Positions 35,401 to 47,060 of a stretch of 64,000 nucleotides of DNA are shown here, in pieces. A program made the translations under genes and the position numbers. Under the pieces are notes generated by a model. That model had not been told where the DNA came from. It did not search any database and saw only the letters and a program-made list of their open reading frames with translations. Positions within the stretch are counted from its first letter, which is position 1; the number at the start of each line of letters is the position of its first letter. Source of the DNA: Sclerurus mexicanus (taxonomy: Eukaryota; Chordata; Aves; Passeriformes; Furnariidae); contig VWZF01007071.1 of the NCBI GenBank assembly GCA_013396755.1, positions 19,149 through 83,148 on the forward strand, read 5' to 3'.

Positions 35401-38400
35401 AGTACTAAGCTCCTTTGGAATATGCTGAAACTTCCTGTTGTCTGGGCTTGTAACTGTCTTATTAGTACACCTTGGGACCCTGTCTCTGCACAGTTGTTTT
35501 TATAGGTGCGTGCTGAAGAGCAAAGTAGCTCTATCAGTCATACGACAAACTGGGATGCCAGGGGTGAAAGCAGGATCCATGAATAACTCTCAGTTTGGTT
35601 TATAGGACTAAACATGCTACACAGTTTACATACACGGGACTCCGGACTTTACCCCGCTCCTCGTCAGCTGGTTTTTGCAGGGTTTTTTTTATGTTATCAG
35701 TGAGCACAGCTGGAGCTGGCATAGCCTTGCATATGTCTTGAAGATGCAGGGGGAAATGAGGCATCTCCTGTAGAGAGCAAGGAACCTGTGGCGTCCCATC
35801 CCACTGATGCAATTGCTCAGCTTTGCAGAAAAGGCAAAGTTGTTGTACCCGAGAGGAGCACTATTATTGTCTACTAAACCCCACTGATTTCCATTCTATG
35901 TCACAGAAGGATGGACTTTATGAGCACCTTAACTGCAGGGGGATAAAAAAAAGGGTTCAGTAGATTACATTTTTAATTTTATATAGGCAGTGTCAGTGCT
36001 GCTTCTGCTGGAATGTAATAAATGGCAGTCATGTCCTAGTTTCTATAGCAGGGTATAACTACTGCTTCTGACTGAGTTGTCCTAGTGTATTATGATTGTA
36101 GTAGTCTGTTAGAAAATGTTTGCTTTGGAGCTAGGTCTCAGAACTGATGCAGGTGCTACCAAACCTGTGCAAAACCAGGCAGCTGAAGATGGCTTTGGTT
36201 TGTGTGCACTTCAGTGTCTCACGGATCCAAGTTAGGTACCCTTTCTTTTGAGGCCAGGTCCACTTGGTTTAGGTTTCCCAGAAGTGTTTGAGTCTACCTG
36301 ACCCAGGATGAAGGCTGTCCAGGCCCTTCCTGTTGCATGTCATGTCTGTATACCCGATGTGAGGAGACGTGGGTGGTGAAGAGAATTTGCAGGGAGTGTC
36401 TAAGGACAGCCTGTCCAGCAAAGCCTGTGTCACAACCACGTTCTTGCCTTACATTCTTTCTCTTGCAGAGCTTTACCTTTGCATGGTCTGAATTTTGGAG
36501 AACTGTATCATCTGGATTTATTTGTCTGTAGTGGAACTGGCCAAGTCTGTGTGGGTAGTAATATGTGGACTCCTTAAAACCACAGAGTTTAGTATTTTAC
36601 TTACCATTTGAAAAATATTAGGAACCATCAGTTTAATTCTATAGGTAAAAGTGAATTTTTTTTGTTTTCAAATCCTGAGTGGACTGAATTCAATTTATTA
36701 AAGGAGGTATTTGTTAGCACTTCTGTTTGAATTAGGTGCAGCAATGTGCTCTCAGTCAGTTCTGCTTTCTTTGACTAGTTGTGTAATGTGTTTATTGCCT
36801 GAACTAAGCTTGTGAACTTCCCCATCATTTCTTAAAAACTGAATACCACATCTTTCTGTCGCAAGACTCTGTGAGTTTTAAAATTGGAGAGATTCTATGA
36901 AAGATTATAAATGAATTGTGAGGCATCCTCAGGAAGTTTATTTCTTTTTTAAAAGTGTATTCTGATGAAGCTGAGAACATCGTGTAGAAGTGCTTGTCTA
37001 GTTCTCTGTACTCATCTCTATGTAAACCTTTAACTTTAGTGAGATCTTTTAAAAGTGCTTCTAATTGTATGCGTAATGGGAATCTTTAACCTCTTACAAT
37101 TCGTTCAGAAAAGGTTACTAGTTGCTGATCTGTTGAAACAGTTTGAATATATGAAATATATTACATAAATGCTGGGGTTTTTAACATTGTATTTAGTAGA
37201 GACATTTAAATGTTTCTCTAGCTTGAAGATTTGAGCCTTGCTTGGATTTGCTTTTAGGCATCAACCTCATTAAGCTGATCCATAATGCTACTGATATTCA
37301 GACTTTTACTCCAAATCTATTTCTTCTGTGATGCCTGTCAATAATTAGCTACCATAAAAGCTAGGTAAGATGTCACTTAGCAGTAGTTGTGCCAACAATG
37401 CAGTAATTTCTTTTTATTCATGTTTTAGTTATTTCCTTTATTTTTTTCTCCTTAGACCTGAACATAATCCATAGTCAGTAATATTGACACACACTGCCTG
37501 CTCCCATAATCTATGAATAACTGTGGCTACAAAGAGCACATTGTTTCTTTTCTTTCCATTCTTGAAATAATCGTATGAAAGAGAATTAGAGTCAGAAGGC
37601 TTGGTTCTGATTTTGCACAAGGGTGAGCATGGGTAACTTTGCATGACGGTCATCAGCCTGGAATGCTTAGGTTTTGCAGAGGTGTTCAGTCATCCCTCTT
37701 GCTGGTGCATTACAATTCCCTTGGTCCCTTCTGAGTTTCCCTTCAAACAGAAGGGGAGCTCTGCTGACAGCTTCACATGTTGTAGCTATTTTAATTTTGC
37801 CAACATAACCGTTGTTATGTGTAACATAATATTATTTTCCAGCAGAAAATGCAGCCTCCTACTGTGAACTCAGGACTATCCAATATTTTAGGAATGCTTT
37901 CCAACCTTCTTTCCAGCGTTAGGGAAATCAGTGTGTCAAATATCCTTGTCCTGCACCATCCCCACCCTCCTACCCCTTTAGGAAAAAAATTTACAGACTT
38001 GCTTTATATGGCGTGACTTGTGAAATATAAGATAATTTTTTATTCTATTTTGTTATTGTTTCATAAGTCCAGGATGGCTTCTAGAAGAGGGCTGTAACAG
38101 TAACAAAATCTTTTAAATCCTTCTTTGTGGAAAAAGCACTTCAATGCAGAGGACATTTTGAAAAGTAAAAATATTCTTAGTAGAACAACCCTCCTACCCC
38201 AAATTAAGCAAACAACCAGCAAAAAAAAAAAGATTGGACAAAGAGCAATTTAACTGCAAAACTGGAGCAAATTGCATGTATGTTTATCTATGAACATGAG
38301 CCTACATGTGGGCAGATTTTAGGTCTGTTCTGTGAAGTTGATTTACATGTTCATGCAACCTTTTGGGATTTTTTTGCTGTATCAGTTAATAAGGTGGAAT

Positions 38401-39084
38401 AGAATTGGCTTATCTGGTCAGTACTGATGTCCCAAATTTGTCATGCTCTTTTACAAATACTGGAACTATTAAAGGTTAATCTCAGTTTTTCTGGAAATCA
38501 CGACCGGATTAGGAATTATAGAAGTTCATTTTAATAAAGCATGTATTCGCTCTAAGCGTGTTGTCAAGTCAATAATCTATATTATCATTTTTTTTTTCAC
38601 TGCAGAAGCAGGATAGCAATGAGGCAGAGCAAGTGCAAGTCTTACAGCCCCTCCCTGAGACAGAAAACATGGAAATGCCTCTTGCTGCAGAGTTGTGTTT
38701 GCAGTACAAAACTGGGGCCTCCAGGGAGGATGCTGATGCTCCTTAGCCTAGCAGTGTGCCAAGCACTCCTGTGTTTTGTCTTCATCCTTATGTCCTGTGT
38801 TACAGGGCAATCTGCTACTAGATAATGTATTTTTTCACACATATTTTACTTGTTTTATCTCGAAAAGAGAAATTCAATAATAATTGAATAATACCTATTG
38901 TGTGCATTGGTGTGTAGTGTACAAGGGGAATTTGTCTGCAGTCCAAGCTTCTGATTTCTTCCACAGGCTTATTTCTTGGTTGCTTGGTTTTTTTGAGAGC
39001 TCAGAATGCGCAGGCCGTATGCCTTAAAGTAGGCCATTTCCTGAATCCCCTCTTGTTCCTTAATTTTGTGTTGCTGAAACTTTC
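32409..39084 (+). other. Intron-like sequence
   Basis: No recognised exon or transposon. An A-rich tract lies at 35031-35087. A pyrimidine tract ending CACTGCAG at 38605 resembles an acceptor but no good donor follows. The stretch 33890-34020 is locally GC-richer without any recognisable identity. Confidence 0.5.
35031..35087 (+). repeat. A-rich low-complexity tract
   Basis: Runs of A7 to A9 are broken by single C and G bases. It may be the decayed tail of a retroposed sequence, but nothing recognisable precedes it. Confidence 0.7.
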
Positions 39085-39430
39085 CTCAGCGTGTAATTAG
39101 TATATGGGTCTGCTACGTATGGCTCCAATCTCCTTGTGTATCCACGGAACCAGATATTTATAGCAAACGCGCCTAAATGTATTATTCCAGCGGTGAGAAA
39201 CTGACTCAGTGCGCATTGTGATTCCTCCTGCGCCTACGTCAGTGACCAACTGTTGAGTTTTGGCATGCGTTGCATTCCTGGGTGTGGTTGTAGGACAATT
39301 CAAGATAACCTCAGTTATCTTGGCTTTGTTACAGCAGCTTGTTGCGTTTTAGAAGTCCACGTTAGAGGCTGTCAAAAGTATTTAATTCCCGACTCTGAAG
39401 TTATTGTGTCACCTCCAGCTTTAGTTCTTT
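39085..39430. promoter_or_regulatory. CpG-rich candidate conserved non-coding / enhancer element
   Basis: About 14 CpGs fall in ~310 bases, far above the flanking intron, and there is no open frame of note. Motifs present include an AP-1 site TGACTCAG (39202-39209), a CRE-like TACGTCA (39235-39241), ACGCGCC (about 39168) and a perfect palindromic GATA pair (39301-39322). Retained CpGs and clustered binding motifs in an otherwise decayed intron suggest a constrained, possibly hypomethylated regulatory element. The function is inferred; cross-species alignment would decide. Confidence 0.45.
39301..39322. promoter_or_regulatory. Perfect palindromic GATA-motif pair
   Basis: CAAGATAAC (39301-39309) and GTTATCTTG (39314-39322) are exact reverse complements with the 4-base spacer CTCA. 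Each arm contains an AGATAA GATA-factor consensus, arranged tail to tail. Confidence 0.6.
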
Positions 39431-42400
39431 TTTGTAAGATTTGAGGGAGAGAGAAGTTATACAACTAATAAGAAGGGCATGGTGTAGTTCACAAACTCAA
39501 TACATATTGAACACATGCGTTTTTAAAATATTGAGTCATGAGAATAAAAATTTAGTGGTTGTGAGCTTGGGGGTTTGAAATCCTGGATATGCTGAATTTC
39601 ATCCTATTCCTTCTGCTGTAGTTTCAGGGTTAAGGAGTTTTCATCTTGTAACACTAGTAAGTCTACTTCCAGTCAGAATGACTGCAATTTTTAATCATGA
39701 GGAGCTTCTAAAATGCAGGTTGATGGACCAGGAGAGGACTCAGCCTCGAGTTAAGCTTGAATACAGAAGGACCAAGTACAGTAAAGAAAATGAGGACTGA
39801 ACATGGAAGAACCCACAGAGCTGTCAGACTGCAACTCCTTCTTGTGATAAGGAACTTCCAAGAGACAGCGTGAATATGAGTGTCCTGGAAACTGTTGTCA
39901 CGAAATAGCATTGGCATTGCTCAAACTCAAGACTTGGAAAGGCTGAGGAAGTTCTGTCCGTTTGTGCAGTCAGACACTGTGTACTTTATAAAAATGTTTC
40001 TATGTAATCCCTATATAAACAGTGCTGGTGGTGAACTTCCAGTGATTTCACAATAGAGAGAGGTGGAAAAGGAGAACCTGATTTTTGCAATGTGGCCCCT
40101 TTCTTTTTAGAATATTTTCTTACAGACAGTGAGGGAACAGTAAAAAATATAAGAACTCTGAACTTGTTAAAATACTTCATCTCTCCTTAATAAAAAAGAT
40201 GGAGTGCCCTTGCAGATGGTTATGACACTGCTTTTTCAACCTGATAGATTTCATTGAAGAAGCCATAGTTATTTAAAATATTCAGCGTAGATAACTGAAG
40301 AACATGTTACTGCATTGATGGTTGATCTTTGTGGATGATATCTGTGAGTTTATCAACTTTGCCTGACCACTGCAAAGATTCAGTTTGGTGTGACTCTGAA
40401 ATGTGCTCAGTGTGAAATTTGGGGAAGGGTGGTTTGTGGCTTCCAACAGTACTTTTTGTGGCATGTGATTCAAATGCCTGCAGACACTTGCATAATTTTA
40501 CTGTCATGAGACTAAATGGGCCAGAGAAACATTTGTAATACCTACTTGGCTTTTTCTCCTCCTAATTTATGTAAGTTCTGTGATGTAGCTCTTTCTGAGT
40601 AGGAATTCAGTTCCTCAAGTCTCAGTGCTGACAAAGCTGTGTGTTTATGCCTGTGTTCAGAAGGGAAGGGTTTATAAAAATGCTTTCATCATCTCTATCT
40701 ACAGTGAACTGCTGTGAATGTCTAAAGGAACCTGTTTCAGAGAGATGAGGAGTTGCGTAGTTCTTGTCTGAGAACTCTTTCCTTTACCTGAAAACAGTAC
40801 CACCAGAGGAGACCACTGCCTTTAGTCATGCCAGCTGTTTGTTTGGTGTGGTGTGTACAGCTCCAGAAAGCTGCTGGTAAGGTGCTGCTGTGTAGGTGAT
40901 CTCAGGAGGTGAAGTTTGGGCTGGGAAGATACAGAACAAACCATAAGCAGAGTAGAAGGATGGCTCTGTAATATAGATAATTGCAGTGCACCTAAATGTC
41001 AATCGACCCTTGGAATTAAACCTGACCTTTAAGAAGTAAAGTGAGCTCCTTAAGATGCAGCAAGTGCTAGAAAATGCTAGTGGTAACCATTCTGATGTAG
41101 GCAACCTTTGGTTTGCTAGTGCTTTGTTTATGTGTTTTTGCAAGACAGTGGTTGCCATTGGTTAACCGTGAGTGAAGGTTGCTAAAGCTGCTGGAAACAG
41201 TTTGAGTGGACTTCCTAAGTTCTGCCATGTGCACTAATGGTTTCTGGCCAAGTGACTTAGGTAATCTCAAAGGGACATAAGATGACACTTGGTCCACCAG
41301 GGGTTGTGGTCAAGATCTGCTCTTGCAAACTTGCCAGCAAGAAGGCATTATGCCAATTTCTTAGGAGATCCAATTTTCCTAGAGTGGAATGAGCTCTCTT
41401 TCTACCTCAATTCAGTACCTATGTCACCAACTTGTTATTTTTATCCCCTGCTTATAAGTTCCATTCCTGTGAATGTAGTAAATAAGGTGCAGTTTAATGT
41501 ACATAGAGGAATTTTAATTAAGAAATGTATAATTGATTCTCTGTGAAGACAGGTGGTGTTGTCTCCCACATAATTTTATGACATTCTAAATGGCATCATC
41601 CACATTGTCAATGTGTCAATATGCTGCCTATTGTATAAGGGAAAACTGCGCTTTCTCTAAGGATTTGCTTTTTAAAAGTTTTCTGGACTTAGAAAGGGAA
41701 GGCAGAGGACATAGTTAAGAACAGTGATCTCTGAATGGAATGGTTATGCTACAGTCACCTGCCAGAATAATTGAGTTTATTCAAGGTGCTGCTTGAATCA
41801 GTGGACTGTGTGCCTAGTCACTGGTGAAGATAACACAGTTGGGACTTCTATGATTGTCTGAATCTGGCAGCACAATATCCAGTGTCCTTTTCACCAAGTC
41901 CCCATCATGCTTGTCCTGCTGCTGGGTGCCAGCTACTACATTGTAGGTGTTTTTAGACTGCCTTCCTCTTTATCCTGTCTTCTGCTGCCAAGCTCAGTTG
42001 CCACCCCAAGAAGCAGCTGTCTTTTATGGACATAAGGTGATGTTCTCCATACCAAGATGGCTAAACAAGGCACATTATTTCATCTGTCAGCCTGGGTGGC
42101 AGCAGCAGCAGCAGCACAATTTCCTCCTTGCCCTGACTGTAGAGCTTATACTGCTTCTTTGTCAAGCTCATCCATTCCAGGAGTGAAATTTGTTGCTTGC
42201 CACTGTGGCAATCTATTGGCAGGCAACACACAATATGGCAGGGGTAGAATCTATTCAGAGGAAACTCACGTGAGCGATGCCTTGGTTACTTTGGTCAGCT
42301 GCTTGCTCTGTGCTGTGTCTGGTTTTTAGGAGTGACTGGTAGCAGTGTGCTGTGCTGTAGATGTGGAAAGGCTGCCAGTGGATGCAGTATTTCAGGGTCA

Positions 42401-45263
42401 TTGGATGATATTTCTGTCTGTTCTGTGCTTGAAGCTTTATTGATTGTTCTGATGGACATGAGAATGAAGACAATTTTTCCTTGTCATTTCCTATTTGACT
42501 TTTCTTGGTCCTTTACCGAGCGGTTTAAAGTTGGGAAGATGATAGCAAGTGTATGATTCAAGAGGCTATTGCAGCCGTGTGGCTTTCCAGCATGTCTTGC
42601 TTATGGGCAGCTCTCTGAAGTCTGTGTGTTGCAGTAAATCATTGTAGCTGCTTTGCTGTAGTGAGCAACACTTCATTTATAAAGGTGAGAGACGTCTGTG
42701 GATTTCACAGTTCCAGCCTAGCTGAGGTCAGAGGACTGCTGGCAGCACTGGAGCTGCTGAATCGCCACTGTTCTTGACGGCCCTGCCTGTACTCCTGTAG
42801 TGACTCCTGGGCAGCCTCATCTCCCTCTGGGAGAGCATGACCTGCTGCGTATCTGTGGGGTGTGTTTAACCTTCTGAAGGAGATGGAATCATGATCTCAT
42901 GATACACAGCACCCTACTTTGCTTAAAATCATGATGGGAGCCAGGAAGGTTATTTCTATACCAGTAAGAAAACTACTTACTTATATCTGTATTTCAGAGT
43001 GATGTTAATAGTGGACTTTATTCCTGAGTTTGAATAGCTCTAACAAAAAAGCCAAAAGCTCAATTGTTCGAATAATGAATATCTTTGTCTTTTTGTCCAT
43101 GTCTCAGCTGGCCCCTTATTCTAAATAAAGTTAATAGGTGCTCAATTGCAGCATGGTGTGCAATATTTCTGTGGCTCTTAGTGGCCCTAGCTGACAAAAA
43201 TGTGCTTTACTGATGTCTTGAGATACTTCTGACTTAATGCAGCAGATACTGCTTTTGAAAAAAAAGGCATTTTTTCATGCTCTTTTACTGTTTCCCTTAG
43301 ATGGACCATTTATTTATGGATCAAGCCTAAAATAAACACAGTAGTTTAGAATAATTTAGGTGAGAGAAATGTTCATGAGCAATGGTGAGACAGGAGTTTT
43401 GTGAATGTGAGTATTTATGGCATTTTGGTATTCATGGTAAAAGGTGATATTCTTAGCTTCTTGTATAGATAAACTGGGACCCTGAAAGGCAGCACTATCA
43501 TTTTGAGATGCACATCTTAACTTTGTCCTTTGTATGATTAAAGTGCAGTTGGTTAAACTTCATCTCACTAATAAGTGTTCTATGTCTTCCTGCACTGAGA
43601 GTATGGGAACACTTTTGATCTTAATTTCCAGATTTTACAGACAATTTCAGTGAAACTTGTTTATTATTATGTGCAGGTTATTTAAGGTTATTTTAAACTG
43701 TTTGCATTACGCTGCAGGTTCTGGGCTTTTCATGACGTTGATTTTGAGATGTGGTACTACTTGTGAAGAAAACACACACATACAAAGGCTCATTCTGGTT
43801 TTTAATGTATACTTGTTTTTTGTAGCAGAAAGTCAGTGCTGATCTTGAAAGAGATAATAAAATCTGTCTGCTAACAGTTGGAATTCATGTGGGTAAGAGA
43901 AAGCGAACAGAAAAAAGTTGAATTAAGGTCCCAATATTTTATCACCAGGAAGGTGGTAGAGTAAGACTGAATCTGTTTTACTCTGAGCCAAAGACTTGGC
44001 TTATGTGCTGAATTATCATAGATTTAATTTTGACTAGAAGGTAAAATGCTGATGTGAGTGCTTGCAGTGCATTTAGTAGGTAAAGTAGTTTTACAAGTTT
44101 GGAGCAGTCTGTCTTAAGTAGTGAAATGAGATTTTACCCCTGCCCAGGAATGTTATATTGGACTAACTGGTTTAAATATTATTTACAGGCTGGAGTAAAG
44201 ATCTTGTTGTGGTCTTGGAAAGACCAAATATTTTGTTAGAGAATTGAACATATTGCTTCCATTTCTTGATTAATGTTTTCATAAAAAAAACCCAACTTAA
44301 TTATCATGAAGGAATTCTGTAATTATTAACTTGATTTTAGGTGAAAAGGATAAAAAACTATGTCTTTGGATGCCTACGGAGTTATTTATTTAGAAAAATG
44401 TATTTTCATTGTTAGGTATACTTAAAGTGGGTTTGTCTGAGCTGTTTTTTCTCTTCACTGATTTTAATGGGAGTAGAAATAGCCAGTTTGAATTGGGACC
44501 CCTGGATTTACAGATGTCTCAAGCTTTATGTGATGTTTCTCACTGCGCATGTAATTGTGGATACATAATGAATTATTGCCAATCAGCAATAATGTGTTAC
44601 TAATTTTAGTGATCATCATGAAATCTCGTAACTTCTGTGAAAGGAAATGTCTGAGAGATTACTAACAGTGTTTAAAAGAACAGTGCCTGTGAGATTTAGT
44701 AGCAATAGCAGTTAAATTCCTATCTACTGCCTCCATAAAGGCCACCATTACTATCCTCACAAGCAAAAGGCTTTAAATGCCAAGCGATAGGAAGAGGGAG
44801 TGGGGAGGGAAATATGCATCTGTTTATAAGAGCCAATATTAAAATCCTGACTTGGAGTTCTTCCAAAAACCCCAAAACCTTAAATGCAGTATGATTGATT
44901 TGTCTTTTTATCACTTAAGTGTTTTGACCAGTAAAATCTACCACCCCAAATCCTTCCCAGTTCCATTGAGTTCCCCCCCCCGCCAACAGATAATAAGCGA
45001 ACAGTGAAATCAGTAAGATAACAGATTTTGGCATGGGTCTGAGGAGCTTCAGGTCTGTTGAACAAAGGAAAATCCAGCCTTGACTGGAGTTGTGGCAAGT
45101 TGGTATAATGATGTAATAATTCCAGATTGTGGGGTTGTTTTTAAAAAGAAACAATTGAAATAATGTAAAAATTCATTGTCTTTCAAGGTACGGGGAGGAA
45201 AGGACGTAAGTTCTTAGATGAAACCTTTTATAGCTCACATTGGACTTGACTTTACCATCCCTC
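39431..45263 (+). other. Intron-like sequence
   Basis: No recognised exon or transposon. It contains a (CAG)5 run at 42100-42114 and a C-rich run near 44973-44981. The stretch 42710-42860 is GC-richer than average but unrecognised. Minus-strand open frames such as 40826-41158 show no recognisable product. Confidence 0.5.
42100..42114 (+). repeat. (CAG)5 trinucleotide run
   Basis: Five perfect CAG units. Confidence 0.9.
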
Positions 45264-45282
45264 TTTTTTTTTTTTTTTGCAG

Positions 45283-45407
45283 CCCATCGCTTCCTATTTT
45301 TTTGTATATCCATGGAGTCAAGGTTATAGCGTCAAGCGAGAAGGATTTTAAGAGAGGGATTTTTAAGAAAAGTACTGTTGCAAAACCTGAGAGGAAAAAA
45401 AGCCCCA
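45283..45407 (+). other. Candidate 125-nt untranslated exon
   Basis: T15 (45264-45278) followed by GCAG is a near-ideal 3' splice site ending at 45282. A perfect GTAAGT donor begins at 45408. The enclosed 125 bases are purine-rich in their second half (GGAAAAAAAGCCCC and related), hold three CpGs, and contain a short upstream reading frame, ATG at 45312 in good context (CCATGG) with a stop at 45327-45329. It lies between the CpG-island edge and the NUMB coding exon on the same strand, so it could be an untranslated NUMB exon. I cannot match it to a known transcript. Confidence 0.35.
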
Positions 45408-46399
45408 GTAAGTCACCAAGTCAATGTATTCTTGCTATTGTCATATGAACTTTATGTTCTGGTAACTGACTCTGCAATACTTCAGTTTGGGAGTTCTTTT
45501 TTTGCACAAAATTACATAGATCAGGATTTTATTAAGGAAATTGCTTATAAAAGATATTTCTTTAGTTATGTTGCTGTGTGTAATTTTCAGAATCACTGAG
45601 TAAGTGTGCCATTGAAGTTGTGCTTGGATCTTAAGGATTTGGAGTAAGCAGACACAGGAAACATTAGGTATGAAGTGAGGTTTTATGTGTGATGTAATCA
45701 TAAGGAATGCTAGTTGTCTATATACAGAATTGTACCAGAAAGCTGGAACTGTGCTAGAACACCCTGTTTAGGCATCTCTCATAGGGACTATGGTGACAGA
45801 TTCCTTAAATGTCTCGTGAGTTCTTCTGGGGGTGATGAAACATGTGGCTCGTATTGGGCTCTAGAGAGGATGCAGAATATTTTTAAAGGTGTCTATCTGG
45901 TGAGGGAATTCAGAAAACATTGCATCTCGTGTGCTTAGAAGAATTTATAGCTTGTATCTGACTTTGTTAAGCTAGCTTCTGATTTGATTACATTTGTGGT
46001 AAACGGATTTGGGAAATAATCCTGCTAGTTCCTTGTAATGTTTTGTGAAGAGTAATTATGAGAAAAGAGCTATGAAACAACTCAAAACTTGCACTGGACA
46101 AGTGTACAAATGTTAATATTAATTCCTAATATCATAAATAAGATTTGTGTGAAGAAAAATTTATGTTCTTACGAGTCAACCACAGTTGCTCTGCTGGACA
46201 CCAGAGTGAGTTCTCTAAGAAGGTTCTGCCCGTCTTTTATGTGAAAGTGAACTTTTCCTGTTGTTAGGCTTAATAAGGGATGATCAAATGATTTTCCCAT
46301 ATTCTGACAGCCAGAAAAAGTTGCTGCATCTTTTCTCTAGGCTCATTTTTATTATCAAGACCTGCCATTTTTCACAAAAGCCTTCACAATTTCACTTTG

Positions 46400-47060
46400 A
46401 GCTATGAATTAACGTTAAAAACGTCTTTTGTGACACTCGCCCTCCTCCTCTGCATTGGCTGCAGTCAAAAGTGTTGTTGATTTAGCGTGAACAAGCTGAG
46501 GGGAATGCACAGCTAAAAGGGCCTTAATTATATTTTTCTAACTGGTGGGAGATGGGAGTGACTGAAGTGCCTTGAACTGCCATGTGACAGCTGCCAGGCA
46601 GTGACTGACTGGAGCGCTTGGGCCCGCTGCAGTAATGGTATAGCAAGGAGTCATCTGTCGTCCTGTGAGCGACAAACTTTGTGGCACTTCAGGCTAACTT
46701 TCCTTTTGTAATTGAGGCCGACTAGCGCGCCCGAGGCTTGCTGCCGCAGCAATTCAAATTTTGTGAGCTATCTGGAATATACCGATTAATTTCATTTAAA
46801 TGTCTTGAGCTGTAGAAACTTCTGCCTGCGTGGGTTTGGGAAAGGGAGATCCTTAGCACCTGCTCTTGGTGGTGGTGGGGTGGCTGTGAGCCAAGAGCTC
46901 TGCTGTGGTGCTGTGACAGCTGTAACGCGGGGGCTTGGCCAGCTCAATGGGCCGTGAAGGGACACCAGCTTGTGCCTTGTGCTGGTTCACAACAAAGGCC
47001 CCACGGCACAGCCGTTCTCGCTGATACAGTCGGTGTTGGAGCCCAAGGAAGAATAAAAGG
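46400..47060. promoter_or_regulatory. CpG-rich candidate conserved enhancer block
   Basis: Roughly 20 CpGs occur over ~650 bases in a CpG-poor intron, with no coding frame. The core (46690-46800) carries TAATTGA, GCGCGCCCGAGG and GATTAATTTCATTTAAAT, that is homeodomain-like AT motifs next to CpG-rich sequence. A small hairpin TGTCG/CGACA lies near 46657-46675. This composition is typical of long-conserved developmental non-coding elements. The right half (46840-47040) is GC-rich with further CpGs. Function is inference only. Confidence 0.45.

Noticed and set aside
38606..38820. Candidate exon after a strong pyrimidine/CAG acceptor
   Set aside because: No GTAAG or GTGAG donor follows within a plausible exon length and the open frame has no recognised product.
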